The position numbers were made by a program, and so were the translations under genes. Below are positions 1-12,186 of a stretch of 64,000 nt of DNA, piece by piece. This DNA comes from Todiramphus chloris collaris. Lineage: Eukaryota; Chordata; Aves; Coraciiformes; Alcedinidae. The stretch covers positions 10,851,063-10,915,062 of the forward strand of contig JANVCC010010406.1 of NCBI GenBank assembly GCA_025345505.1, read 5' to 3'. The notes beneath the pieces are model-generated. The model was not told where the DNA came from and did not search any database. It worked only from the letters and a program-made list of their open reading frames with translations. Positions within the stretch are counted from its first letter, which is position 1; every line of letters starts with the position of its first letter.

Positions 1-3000
1 AGCAGCAGTCTGGATTTCTCAAAAGGGATCAGAGAAGATATTTAAAACAAGACATGTAGGGCAAGGCAGTCTGGCAAAGTGCTATGGGAAGGTGAGAATT
101 GCTACCGTAGCTTCCCTTTCAGGCAATGACTGTTTACTACAACCTCCAGCCTCTGCAGTGACCTTCTAAGGTCTAAGTTTTAGTGCAATGTTTATGCTCT
201 GAAATAATTAAAATTTTAGCAAATCTTTAGGAGTTGCTTCCTGTTGTTACTTTTGCAAGAATTTGATTTCCCATAATCATAACATGAATTTTGTGTCAGA
301 TCTGATAGCAAAGTGAGGAAGTTTGCCTTCTTTTGAAACTAGAGGAACAGAGGCTGCATCTCTTTATACCTCTTGGCAAGTCAAAAATATCTATGGCAGA
401 GAGGACACCTGGACTAGTTTTCAACCCTCTCATGAAACACACACCACATACATAATTCATCTAATGCTTACAATTTTGGTTCCTCATTGTCTCTTCTCAA
501 AGAAAAGCAAGCACTAAAGAAGTGAAGATCAATAATAATAAAGACATAGCTTAGGACAGAGCATGTACTTGGTAGATTACATCAGCTCCAGATGGCTAAG
601 TAAAACGTGATGGCCTGAAGCACAGCCATCCATAAAAATTCCTTATAGCTACCTCCATGGCAGTCACCATTCTTATTGTCATGCAGGCATGTTTCTCCTT
701 ATATTCTCTGTCTCATCCCATTCTCAGCCAACTATGTAAGCAACTGCTTCTCTTGAAAAAAATATGGTGAGAATTGCTCATGGCCTTTGAATTAAGCACA
801 TGCTTAAGCTCTTGCATGGATTTGCAGGGCATACCACCTTGCAACATCAAGCTTTTAGCTGCTCTGTTATTTTCTCACATTATGGGTCTTATGTGGGCTG
901 CTGGAAAACTAAACAGCTCTGCATGTGATTCACTGACAGTGTGATTTGCATGTGCCCGATTGAAAATAAGAACCCCTTTCCTTTCAAACATCACTCTTAT
1001 CCATTCAATGCAACAAGAGACTAAGCTGACATGCTTGACTTTGCCTCATACTGAGTTTTTAATAAGGCTGGAGATGTCTGAGTATCAGCTTACTTCTTGG
1101 TGAGAACCAAATAGCTGTTTCCTGAGGGCACTTGACCTACTTCCAACCATAGAAAGTATTGTAGTCTTCAGATGACAAAACTAAGTCTTATCCTTTATGC
1201 ATTACTATTTCTGTTATGGTCAGGGCTTATCCTGTTTTACCCAGTTACACTAATGACTCCAGATTCTGAGAACTTCTCAGGATGACTGTGATAATTATGG
1301 ACAAAGATGCTTTCATTTAGAAACACTGAAGCCATGAGAGAATTTTTTGGAACGGAAGTATCTGCAACGTGGAACTAATCAATAAATTTGGAGCTTGTTT
1401 ATTTATTGAAGCCAGTGCTTAATCCTGACTGCTCCATTGTCAATTGTGTATACCACAAGGCCTGTGCTGAATTTATTTTACACCTAGGAGCTGATATTCC
1501 TTAGGGTATTGACCAGTTCAGTATTTGCATCACATCCATGCATATGACTTGATGCGAGGAAGGCATGGCTTTTCTCCACAGAGAGATAAGCACCACAGCT
1601 CTGCTGCACACCACACCTGATGCCTGGAAATTATAAGAAACTAAAGATATCTGACATCAGCAGTGCTTCCAGCAATCTTGTTGCACTAGTTTGTCTTGCT
1701 CTGTGGTGTGCATGTCTCAAACAGCATTCAGCAGATACAGTAACCGAGTCCATGAATAAACAAAAGGTTTTATTGACAGTGCATCCCTGTGGTAGGCCCT
1801 GAAGATGTGTCTCAGGTTATCTGGGATTCTGTTATTTCTCAGTCAACAAATGAGTTGAACCTGACACTGCAGGAATTTTTTTAGGTGTTTCATCGCACAG
1901 CTCATAGCATGTCTGAAAAGTCTTCTTTCCCATGCAGGGAATAAACAGAGTAGCACTGTGATTGCTGTGATGCTCGGTGTGCCCCTCTTCGCAGCATCTG
2001 TTTGAGTGGAAATGGTTGACTGTCTCCTTCATTCATTCTAGGGACAGAATCCATTTCATGCCATGCTTGCTATTGAGGGAGTCATCCTCTGAAGTGCACA
2101 GAAAGACTCTGACTGCCTTATGCAGGCTTTGTATCAGGTCCTACATTACTAATTTCACTTTAGGTAGCAGGAAGGATCAGGAAACTGAACTTTTTTGATT
2201 GTTGCTACAAGTTCCTTGGGTCAGTGAAACTCACTGGCTGTGGAAGGCATTTTAATAGTGGTGTTGAAGTGGGCTCTAGGCAGAAAGTTTTGGGTTGTGT
2301 GTATATGCAATTTATTGCAAAGAAGCTGAGCTCACATAGTTTCTTCCAGTTTCTCTTTCCATGGTGTAGCATGAACTTGCTCTCTAGTTTTCTTCTCCAG
2401 ATACGACTTTTTCAATGCATTACCTCCTCTGTTAATTGTTTGGCCCAGCATCCTTATAAACAATGAACTACTTGCACCTTATTAGCAGTTAGATACTTGT
2501 CTGTGAATGGAGAGGTTCACCCTGCTAGGAAGTACATAGCTTCATCAATTGCAGGGACAATTAGCACTAGACCATTTATCTGGACATAAGAAAACTGATG
2601 AATGAAGACATGTGATGTGCAGCCAGTGATCTTTTTCATACAGGGCTTAGGTGGTGGAACTGATGGTACTAGCTGACCAGTTTTTGTATCTGAACTTTGA
2701 AAACAGCAGAATCTTGTTTTATAGCACTCCAGAAGGGTTATACTCCATGCACAGGGATTCACTTGTCTTTGGCCATCTCTGACATCAGTGATTTCTATAA
2801 AAACTATTTGTGTGTTAGGAAAAATGCAAGGAAACATACTTGTGATGTCAAGAACTACTACCTCCACTCCAGGCTGCCTTCCAGCTTCTTCCTCCTGGCA
2901 GAGGTCAGCTTTCTTCACCTGGGAACTTTCCCAGCACAGACAGTTCCACTAGTAACACAAGTCTGAGGTCATATCGTGCATTAACTCTTCTCTTTTGCTC

Positions 3001-3788
3001 AGGGTAACAGGGAGACTCAGTAGGCAGCACTTGTCCATCAGTAGAATTTTGGGTCCTTATGTCCTGCTTTCTGTGGAGGAATACATTACATCTATAATGA
3101 TTATGTGTGACTCCTTTCTCTGTGGAGCTAGCAAATACTCATAAGAAATACTGTGCACTAAGAAAAAAGGACGTAGAGAGCCTGTGAGGGTGCTGTAGGG
3201 TAGCTGACTGGGATGGCTGGAGCAAGGTGAGGGGTGTTAGCTTTTCTATCTGAGGACAGAGGCTCTTTTGACTGTTCTGCCTTTAGCTTAAAGCTAAGAT
3301 TAATACTTGGTTGTAGAGGCTGCTGTTCCTTACTCCCAGCAGAGCTCTGCATTGTCGTTCAAATCAGTTTCCTGAACTGCAGGATCCTTTTAGGAGTGGT
3401 GCAAAACAGCAGTCTGATCTGTCCTGCGAGGCTTGGAGGGCTTTGGGCCATTCAACAATTTGCAGGAGAAGTTCAGCACCCAAGAAGATCGAATTTCACT
3501 GCAGAAAAATTCAAAAGTAAAGGAAGCTCTGCCTTGAGTTTCTACAGACTAAATGGATAGATAATGCATGCAATTATTTCCAGCAAATAGTGTGGGTCTG
3601 GGCAAATGATAGGATGTAACTGATATTTGCCATACCACCCTTCGCCACTGCAGCTGGCCATGTGCGTACTCTTAGTCCACCCATGGTGGCCTAAAATGTT
3701 CTTTCCACCTTTGTTTGAATTGCATCCTTCTTTTCTGCTTGCAGGATGACTCTATCTTTGAAATATCTCATGCTTCAAAATACACAAT
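1..3788. other. single-copy-like noncoding stretch
   Basis: I recognise no gene, RNA or transposable element here. Open frames on both strands are short and overlap one another in several frames (for example 2517-2918 minus against 2697-2966 plus), which is the pattern of chance frames. Several can only be opened from GTG, TTG or CTG. Base composition is AT-rich with no CpG-dense segment, so no housekeeping-type promoter is visible. A distant exon, enhancer or very old repeat cannot be excluded without alignment. Confidence 0.6.
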
Positions 3789-3793
3789 GAGTG
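3789..3793. repeat. target site duplication GAGTG (left copy)
   Basis: The five bases GAGTG directly precede the LTR that starts TGTCCTGG. The same five bases follow the LTR end at 4604-4608. An exact 5-bp direct repeat bounding a TG...CA element is the footprint of retroviral integrase and fixes both ends of the insertion. Confidence 0.85.
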
Positions 3794-4603
3794 TGTCCTG
3801 GTTTGAGTGAGAAGAGAACCAATTCTGTTCAGTAATTTTACTTTTCAGCTCAGTTCTTCTCACTAACTGCACTGTCTGAAGGTAGCAGCCTGCTCTCACG
3901 GTGTCTGCTTCTAGCAGTGATAACACCCCATGGTTAGAGTTACTACCAAGGATTGGTGTGCAGACCAAGGCCACTGCTGGATCTTCTGTACCACATTGGG
4001 AAGTTCAGAAAAGAGAAAGGTGGCACCTGCAGGAAGAGTGACCAGGACAGGTTACCCTAAACTGACCAACAAGGGATTCCATCACATAGATGTCATATTC
4101 AGCATAGAGCTGAGGGATCTGAAGGGTCTTTGGGCTCTCCCCCCCTCTTGGACTGCTTTGCCAGTTTTGTTTGGCTTGGCTCAGCTTGGGTCTTCTTTCA
4201 GTTCCATCCTTGGAGCATCCAAGGAGGCCTCTGTCTGTCCTGCCTTCGATTCTGATCTGCGTGTTCCTGAACCCGATACCAGAATCCAGCTCCTGAACAC
4301 AGCTTCTATCTGCTGCTGGACCCAGTCTGGGACTCCCCCGGTGCCTGCTCCACAGCACCAGTGGTGATGGTGATGTAATTGCCATCAGGGGGGTTGGGTT
4401 CCATACTGGTTTTGTATATATTTGTATATATTCCATTTTTATTATTATTAATTTAATTTTCATTAAAGCTATTCTAGTTTCCTTTTCTAATGGCTAAGTC
4501 TCTCTCCCTTATTCCCTTTCTCCTTCCCATTGGGGAGGGAGGGAGGTTAACAGAGAGCGTCTGTTATAGGTTTAAGGGGCCTCCCTGACCCTAAACTGTG
4601 ACA
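3794..4603 (+). mobile_element. solo LTR of an avian endogenous retrovirus (810 bp)
   Basis: The element starts TGTCCTGGTTTGAGT and ends CTGTGACA, the TG...CA form of a retroviral LTR, and is bounded by an exact GAGTG duplication. The start, the internal 'gattggtgtgcagaccaaggccactgctgg'-like block near 3952-3980, the AT-rich run at 4414-4462 and the ATTAAA poly(A) signal at 4462-4467 match the layout of a common bird LTR family known to me by its TGTCCTGGTTTGAGT start. Orientation is plus. The expected TATA box region (about 4090-4110) is degenerate. No internal gag, pol or env sequence flanks it, so it is a solo LTR left by recombination between two LTRs. Five-base duplications are usual for ERV-L-like elements. 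The 145- and 152-codon open frames inside it (3930-4367 plus, 4005-4463 minus) are incidental. The exact family name is not certain. Confidence 0.88.
4462..4467 (+). promoter_or_regulatory. LTR poly(A) signal ATTAAA
   Basis: ATTAAA lies after a T/A-rich run and about 136 bases before the end of the LTR at 4603. This is where the R/U5 boundary is expected, and it supports plus orientation. Confidence 0.6.
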
Positions 4604-4608
4604 GAGTG
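4604..4608. repeat. target site duplication GAGTG (right copy)
   Basis: Exact copy of the GAGTG at 3789-3793, immediately after the terminal ...GTGACA of the LTR. Confidence 0.85.
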
Positions 4609-6585
4609 TTTGATAGATGTTCAATTTATCTGTCTCTAGGCAATTGGTCAAGACTTTTCTGTGCATTACTGGCTGTTCCTTGTCTGTTGGACACTGACAA
4701 TTGGATGTCAGACCCTGAAGGCACATGGTACTGTTTATGTAGATGGACTGGCTGCCTCTGTAACCAGCACTCTGCTGTGGAGGTGACTCGGCAACCATTT
4801 ATAACCCGAGCTAACTCATGAGCCTTCCTGGAAATATTCTTGTGAATTAGATCTTGCTAGTGTAAACAGTGCAGAAAGCAAACAGAGAAGATTAGGAAAG
4901 CCGTCAAAGCAAACTTGTGGTAACACAGGCAGTTTGGTTGAATGTTAACGAAAAAGTCTTTTTTTTATTACAGTTCTAACTCTAATTCACACTTCAGCCA
5001 CATTCAACAGAACAGCAGTTGCACAGACCTGTCAAAGAGAAACATCTTTAAAACTTCCTTTATTTTGTGAAATTGACACTTTTGAAAGTTAGCCATACAA
5101 TTTGTTGCTGTTGGCTAAATTCTTTGTGTATCCAAATTAATTTATCCTGTAAGCTAATGGAAACCTATTGGCACACACTGTGTATTGAACTGGAAAGTTA
5201 CATTTTTTCAGTCCATCTGTTTTAAGAAAATGAAGACATGTTTCTGATGGGCAAATAAGTTTGAAGGTTGAAGAGTATTTCTGTTACTAGTCTGTGGCTT
5301 GCTCACAGAAGATTTCATACAAGACTGAAATCTCCTTCTGCGCAGTGAAATTTGTAGGAAGGATTTTGCAAGGAAGGTGAAGTTGTAGCAGGGATTTTTA
5401 AACATTTTTTTGTAAGCTGATGGCTCCCAGTCTGAAATGGTCACTGTACAAAGATTTTATAGATACCAATCTTTCAGCTTTTATGTTTTTGTCATTGGAA
5501 GAATTATCTGAATTGTTGTAATGAAATTGTTGAAATATAATTAGAAAAAAAATTAATCATAGGGAAGTGATGATGAAGGCCTTATCTAAACCCAAGTAAT
5601 GTAAAATGCATCACAACCATGTATCAAGAGCTCCTAAGGCTTTTTAGTAAGTAACAGTTGTAGCAGGACTAAATTACTTTCTGTGGAGCTAATTCTAAGT
5701 TTACTGCTCAAGTGGATGGAAACTAATGACAATTCTGAAAGCAATTCAGATGGGTTTCCGCTGTTTCTCCGACGGGCTGACTGATGAACTGTGATTAGCT
5801 GCAACCGGAATGGGCTGGGCTTGCTCTGTTACAGCAAATCTTGGCTTGATCAGATGGTGAACAGAGCAGATAGAAACCATCCAGGCCTGAGCTGGGATGA
5901 TTGGGCAGGGTGAGATAGGAGTTACTTACGCTCTCTACCATAGAAATACATGGGGTGCACAACTTGCTGGGATGATGTTTACAGCCTAATCTTGAAAATT
6001 ACCACACCATCCACTGTATTTTATGAGGGATGGGCAGGAAAAAATTATGGGCTGTAATTATAAAAGCTAAAAGCTTCATGGTGTCTAGGCTTACTATGGC
6101 AGAAGGTGCGTAGAGGATCCATATCATCTAGCAGAGGGTAGCAGAATGCCTGCTACAGCTCAGTGCTGACCAAGCTCAACTGTGGGTCCAAAAGGACTGG
6201 TGTGGTGGAAGCTGTCACACAAGTGTGAAAGAAAATGCCAATGAACATGGACCAGTGAATATGGAGTTCAAGTGTAAACAACTGCAAGCTGAAAGACTAG
6301 CAGCAGGTAGCCTGCAAACTAGGCTATGGTCTGTTGAGATTGTGAATTTCAGCTCAGAAAAATCCCCATACACGGAGGCAGGCTTTCTCTTCTGGGATTG
6401 TGCCTTTCCCCTGGGTATGACAAAGTACTTGGAATCTGAAAAGGAAAGGAAATCGGCATTTCAGGAAAACTTTCTGCTCCAAATACATTACAAGGTATTC
6501 CTTGAGACAAATGGCGAGCTATACTTTCTGCACTCTGCACACAGGCAAAAATAGCACTTACTGATTTGTGGGATGAAGAAAACAA

Positions 6586-6610
6586 TTTTTTCTTTTTTTT
6601 TTTTTTTCTT
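6586..6610. repeat. T-rich homopolymer run
   Basis: An almost pure T run of about 25 bases with single C interruptions. It may be an ordinary slippage tract or, read on the minus strand, an old poly(A). No retrocopy sequence is visible next to it. Confidence 0.8.
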
Positions 6611-8100
6611 TGCCAGCAGGTGTGTCTTTGTGTCAGCAAAACAAGCAGTGAGAGCTCACAGTTTAATTGATTTCAAGGCCACATTTTGCATGTATGGAAG
6701 TTGCAGTGTTGACGACTTGCTCTTGTGTGAGTTAATTCATGAAGAAAATCCATACCAGTGTTACCTAAGTCATTGCACTGTGAGGTTGGAGACAGTGTAA
6801 TTTCCCAAGAGCTACTGTTCTACTGGGAGAAGTATTGGGGTGAGTATGCGTGCTTACTTGTTTTTCATGGGTTTGTCCTTCTGTTGATATTCCATTTACT
6901 CCAAAGATGAATGAAAATCTTTTTTAGTTTCCAAGTACTGTGGCAATTATAATCTCACAGTCACTAGGCATGCCGTACTCTGTTCAGAAAATAGCAGTAA
7001 TATGATAATATCTACGATCTTTGCAGCAGATACAGCACAGGATGGAAGCTGATGGGTGGCTGGTGGGGAATGGCAGAGGTTGCTTCACTAGAAGGGTGGT
7101 CTTACCCAGCAGAGTCAAGGGACCAACTTGTGCAGGGGCTTGTTGAGGAGTTTCCGTCATTCTCAGTGCAGTGCCTCCCCAGGGAGAGGGCTTCATTGCA
7201 CTGGGGAAAGCCTGGGCTTAGGGCAACCTGCATGCAGTTGGAAGTGGGAAGTACTTTCCTACTATCTGCTAGCTTTGCTCCTACCTGAATGCTACTCATG
7301 ACCTGCACTAATTTGTTTTGCTAGCTGTTAGGAAGGATTCTGCCCAGAAAATTATTCACTTACCATGAAGCAATTTGGGGGCTGACAGTAGCTAGCATTC
7401 TTATTTGTGGGTGTAGCAGAGTGGATACATGACCCAGAAACACCAGAAAAATGCACTGAGCTAAAATGCCTTAAAATGTTTAAGGCCAATGTGGATGAAA
7501 ATGCTGACTTCACCTGTCTTTTAGATACCTGTACTAAACCAGGTAAAAATCTCTACAACTAAAGTTTAGGCTTTAGAAACAACAGTCATGGCCAGCAGTA
7601 CAGAGAAAATACCCTTCCTGGACCCTTCATTACTCTCTTCCATGGAAATGGGGAATCTTGTACTGAAAGAGGGGTAGTGACAAGTCTCTGTGGTGAAACA
7701 TCTATCTCCCCTGCTCCCAGCACTGATGCGTAGGTGTTGAGCATTTTTATATATTCACTCTTTCCTGCAGACCTTTTGTGCTGCAAAAGTGGGTGTGTGA
7801 CCTTTTCCTTCACACAGTTCATTGATTTCCATGCTTGATAATGCAGGTCTTTCCTCTGCCCTTTGACACCAAATTAAACTTTAATTCCAGTGCAGGTGGA
7901 AGGACTGAGTGGGGGTTCTGTTGAATGCTCAGCAAGATCTTCTGGGAGTTAATTACGATGAAGGTCTCTTGTCCTTACAACTCATTAAATCCAGTTCCCC
8001 TCCCTGGTCTGCTATTTCCAGCTAGAGGCAGCTCCCTGTCCCCAAGTGGCTGCCTGTCTTTCATAACTAAAAACTGCAGCTTGCATGCTCCTTTTACCCT

Positions 8101-8132
8101 TTCTTTTTTTTTTTTCTTTTTTTTTTTTTTTT
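8101..8132. repeat. poly-T run, about 32 bases
   Basis: Thirty-two bases of T interrupted by two C residues. It gives a run of phenylalanine codons to the chance open frame ending at 8134. I see no processed pseudogene beside it. Confidence 0.85.
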
Positions 8133-8429
8133 AACATGGAGGACGTCTCTTGCTGATAGCACCTTGGTCTGCATGCTGTCAGAAAAGCTTATCAGCATTG
8201 CCATGAAGGACAGTAAAAAAGCCAGTGAATTAGTCATGTACAGTTCATTTTGATTCTCATGATTAACCTAAGTAAACAGAAACTCACTACAAACTCTGTA
8301 CTTTTAAAAGGCAAAATGAACAGCCTATTAGTGTTCAGGGTAAATAAGAACAAGGAGATCAATGGCAGGCATGTAATTCATCACAGTAATTAAATGGGTT
8401 TAAATATTGTAGTAAACTCAAGACTGCTC

Positions 8430-8452
8430 AAGAAGCCTTTTCAAGGCTTCTT
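8430..8452. repeat. perfect 10-bp stem, 3-base loop
   Basis: AAGAAGCCTT (8430-8439), loop TTC, then AAGGCTTCTT (8443-8452). The arms are exact reverse complements. The structure overlaps by three bases with a second hairpin at 8450-8471. Confidence 0.75.
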
Positions 8453-8471
8453 ATCTCAAGAAGGAGATAAG
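8450..8471. repeat. perfect 8-bp stem, 6-base loop
   Basis: CTTATCTC (8450-8457), loop AAGAAG, then GAGATAAG (8464-8471). The left arm shares CTT with the right arm of the preceding hairpin, so full pairing of both at once is not possible. Confidence 0.7.
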
Positions 8472-9317
8472 TCTTTCCATCTCCAGAAAGCAAGCCAGGA
8501 AATGTTTTTTATCCACAGCAGTTTTATTACATGCTGTCCTCTCACAGCTCTTGTCTAACTCTTGAAGCACTCTGTGCTAGGAACAAAATTCTCCTACATC
8601 AGCAGCTTCTGCCTGCACTGCACAAATGAGCAGCGCCATAAGTGCCCTTGCTCTTGCAAGCAGAAAGCAGTGATTCTTGCTGTATTTCTATTTTCATTAA
8701 ATCTCAGGTGACCTTTCTGAGGCACATTGGCTGCTTAAATGGAAACATAGGGCTCCTAAGTATTGGAGGCAGGCCTGTGTTTACTGATTCTCTAGGGACC
8801 TTGCCTTAGACTTTGATTCTCATGGCACTGCATGTTTGGGTTCCTCATGCTGTGGGGACAAGAAGGACTCCAGCAATACATTTCCAAAATTATTTTTGTT
8901 AAAGTGTATGCTCTGTACAGCTGGCCACAGGCATGGCACAACCACCAGTCACGCTTTGAACAAGCATGAGACCAGGTTGAAAATCCTGACATTTCTTCTG
9001 ATTTTAAAATATTCTGAGGTCTTTTACTTGTCTTCTAGGAAATCAGTTGTCTTTTGTGGTAACATTTGGAGACTATTTCCCCACAGATTTTTCTTATAAA
9101 CAAAACCTGAAATTCTCCCAAAATCACACAACTTCAGGAACCTTTAAGAAAGGTATTAAATTCAGCCACGAGAAAAGACTTGCTGAGGAGCTGCAGTGCT
9201 TTATCTCTAGGAGTAATCCTCTTACGAAGTCATTGCAAACATCTACTTATAATACGTCATCCTTTTTTTTTTTAAGAGGATGCTAAAGAGGGCAGTTCAC
9301 ACCATGGATACCATACT

Positions 9318-10100
9318 CTAGGCTGGAAGAATTGTCTGGAGGTCTCTTGTTCCTACACCTGCTGAAAGCAAGGCAACTGCAATTTTACATCTAGTTGTTC
9401 AAGGTGTTTTCCCATCAAATTATGAAAATGTCCAAGGATAGAGAATAGAGATAAGTCTCTGGGCAACCTGTTCCAGTGTTTTAACCACAGACACAGTGAA
9501 GAACATTTTCCTTATGGCTAGCTGGAAATTCCTTTCCTGCAGACTGTGATCACTAGCCATTGTACTTTGACTGTACATCTCTGAGAAGAGGCAAGATCTG
9601 TTCTCTCTAAAAGCCTCTTCTTTATAATCCACATTAGGTAGCTGAAGACAGTTCTTAGAGTCCTTTTATCCTCACTTCCCTTAGCCTCTCAAATGTAATA
9701 GGCTCCAGTGCCTAAGCATCCTAGTGGTCTCTCTCTGGATTCACTCCCAAAACTGAACACTGCTCCAGATGCTGCTTTTTGTGTGCCAAATAGAAGTGAA
9801 TTATCATTTCCTTTGGACGTACTGGTGATACTCTTGCATTGCGGCAAGATCTTGATGCTGATTCATATTCATCTTGTTACTCACCAGGACCCTCAGGTCC
9901 TTTTCTGCAGATCTGCAGTGCTAAACAGCTTCCAGCTCATACTAACTTGTGGGGTTGTTCCTCCCATGTGCAGTTTTTTGCATTTCTTAGTTGAACTTCA
10001 CAGTAACCCTTTTCTCCAGTACCTCTGGTTTGAAAGATAGTCCTGTTCTCCTGCATCTTGACTGCTCATCCAATTTTGTCAGACCTGCTGAAGATCCTAC
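9318..10100 (-). mobile_element. old, highly diverged CR1 LINE fragment
   Basis: Read on the minus strand this follows the order of the CR1 ORF2 C-terminus and 3' tail. Landmarks are the near-consensus block 'ctgggcaacctgttccagtgttt' at about 9459-9481, the 'cacagtgaagaac' block at about 9492-9504, 'accctcaggtccttttctgcag' near 9890-9911, and the 'ttagttgaacttca' block near 9986-9999. CR1 is a non-LTR retrotransposon whose ORF2 encodes endonuclease and reverse transcriptase. This copy keeps only the distal reverse transcriptase region. It carries many substitutions and small indels, no open frame survives, and no octamer tail is visible at the left end, so it is the oldest CR1 copy in the window. 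The right end is uncertain by tens of bases because the match fades. Confidence 0.72.
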
Positions 10101-12186
10101 TATCCCTTGCAAATATACCAAATATTTCATCCCTTATTGTTGCCTTCTTGCAATGTGTGGATCCTCAGATGTGTTGCCTATGATCACTGTCCTCTGCAGA
10201 GCAAAACAGCTGAGGAAATAGTTGATACCCATAGCAATCTGTTTACAAAGAAGCAACATCCTTCTCTCAGCCTCTGGAGATGTTTTGGGACACCATCTCC
10301 CCAGATGCAGCTTGCTGTAGTTCTTCTCTGCTGTTCAAAGTGGCAAAGACTGATGAGATCTTGCTTTGTGTACATGCTGAAGATACAGCATCCATGCAGA
10401 AGTCAGTCAATTAAAGAGCAGGCAGCTTTTCTGTGACTTGCTTTTAAAGGATAGTCAGGGAAGGACCACCTGCACACTACTTTAACAGCTTTAACAAAAA
10501 TGTTGTTTGTGCTGAAATATACATTATTATAGAATGGTTAGAACAGAATCAAATGCCCTTTCCTGTGGGTTTCTGTCATTGAGGAGGGTTCATTACAAAT
10601 AGCTGTCAGAACTGCTGTTGTGGGGGTGAAAGGAAGAATACACTTCCCCATCTTCAGAAGTAAAAATGCCTAGACTATTTTTGACTCCAGTACTGGCACA
10701 GATAATGTCAGTGACTAGTGCTTTATTCTGCAAGTGGCAATAAGTGTTGAAGGGCAGGCTTCTGGGAGCAGTGGACAAGCCCCTTGATGTTTCTAAGAGA
10801 TACAGTTCTCTTCTGCCCTAATTTTATCTTTGGAGCTGAATCTGTGCTTCTCTGCCTTAGGCTGGAACTCTGTAGGCCTCCAAATACCTGCACAAAAGAA
10901 GTTTACAATCATTCTGGCTTTGTGTGCACATTGGCAGCTCCCCTCCCTTTGGACTGGTGTGCAGACCAAATCAAAACTGAGCCTTGGAAAGGAGCAGCCT
11001 CAAATTACAGACAAGTTAGAATTTGGATCCTGGTAATTATACAGCACTCCCAGATAAGAAGACAGGGAGCCAATAGATAGCTCATTTTCTCTTTCTGCTG
11101 TCTGGGCAAAATCAGCTGGGGAGGAAGAATTCAGAAGCAGATACTTGTGTACAGTGAGAGTTTTGAACATGAGTTTTATTCTTTAGCTTTAAAGCCTAAG
11201 GGAAGGCTGCCATGCACGGGAAGCAGTATCACAGTAAGGGAAAAGTCTACAAAATTAATTCAGTCAGAGTAGTCGTTTATCCTTCAAAAAAACAAATGAT
11301 CACTTTAATACCTTGTTTTCTTCCTCATTATCACATGACTGTTTCTTAGCCTTTACCCTGCAGCTAGGAAGAGAGACAAGAAGTTTCTTGTTTAGCTGTC
11401 AGAAATGACACTCCTTGGCTAGCTAAAGAGGGTTGATCATGCATGGGAGTCTGTTTCTCTCCATCCAGGGAGTGATCAAAGACAAACTGATTTAGGCCCC
11501 TACATCCACAGTCCAGCACTGTTTGCACTCATCTGCCATAAACACCATCACTCAGCAGCATCTGCAAGAAAATCATTAAAAGAATGACATAAAAAACATG
11601 TTAGAGATTCCCATTTTTTATAAAGACTGGGTTTCTTTTAGCTTCACTAATCACTGAGCAGAGCCAGCTGTCACCATGGCTATGGAAATGATCCTGCTCT
11701 TTGCATTCTGGCTGTTTCATATGCCATCTCCACTGTCCTATAAAGGGAGCAGCAAAGACAGGCTTGAAGACCATCCATAATGAATGCTAGTTACCTCAGC
11801 AGCAACAATAAGCTTCACCCTGAGTAGTGCCTACAAGAGGTGTAAGAGGGCAAGCAGCAACCACCTGTTCCACACCAGCACTGTTGAGCAGTGGGAATAG
11901 AAGGGTGGCACATAACTCTGCTGCCCTTTGAAGTGTTCACCATGCAGTTCAGCATCAATGTTAGGAGGACAACTACCTCTGGGTCTCCTATGAACTGGCA
12001 CTAGGCAAAGCTTGGCTTTCCTATAACCTTCATGTCCCGTCAGAGCTGAGATGTGGGTGGAAATCCCATCTCTCCTTATTGTGGGCAAGCAAATCCCTTG
12101 CTACACACAGTCATGCTCCCTCCCACTGGTGTAGTCTGCCAGGGTGGCTGTACAAGCAGTACAGAATCAATCCTGAAACAGAACTT
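10101..12186. other. single-copy-like noncoding stretch
   Basis: No recognised gene or repeat. Open frames at 10107-10436 and 10784-11080 (plus) are about 100 codons, show no domain I know and overlap frames on the other strand. The segment at 11820-12090 is somewhat richer in G+C but has no exon I can support. Confidence 0.55.

Larger units (their letters stand above)
4609..9317. other. single-copy-like noncoding stretch
   Basis: No recognisable gene or transposable element. It holds two poly-T runs (6586-6610 and 8101-8132) and a pair of overlapping inverted repeats at 8430-8471, listed separately. Open frames (the longest, at 6225-6554, is 109 codons) show no known domain and are contradicted by frames on the other strand. 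Confidence 0.6.

Noticed and set aside
3930-4463. Overlapping 145-codon (plus) and 152-codon (minus) open frames
   Set aside because: Both lie wholly inside the solo LTR, which is noncoding. Open frames on both strands at the same place indicate chance.
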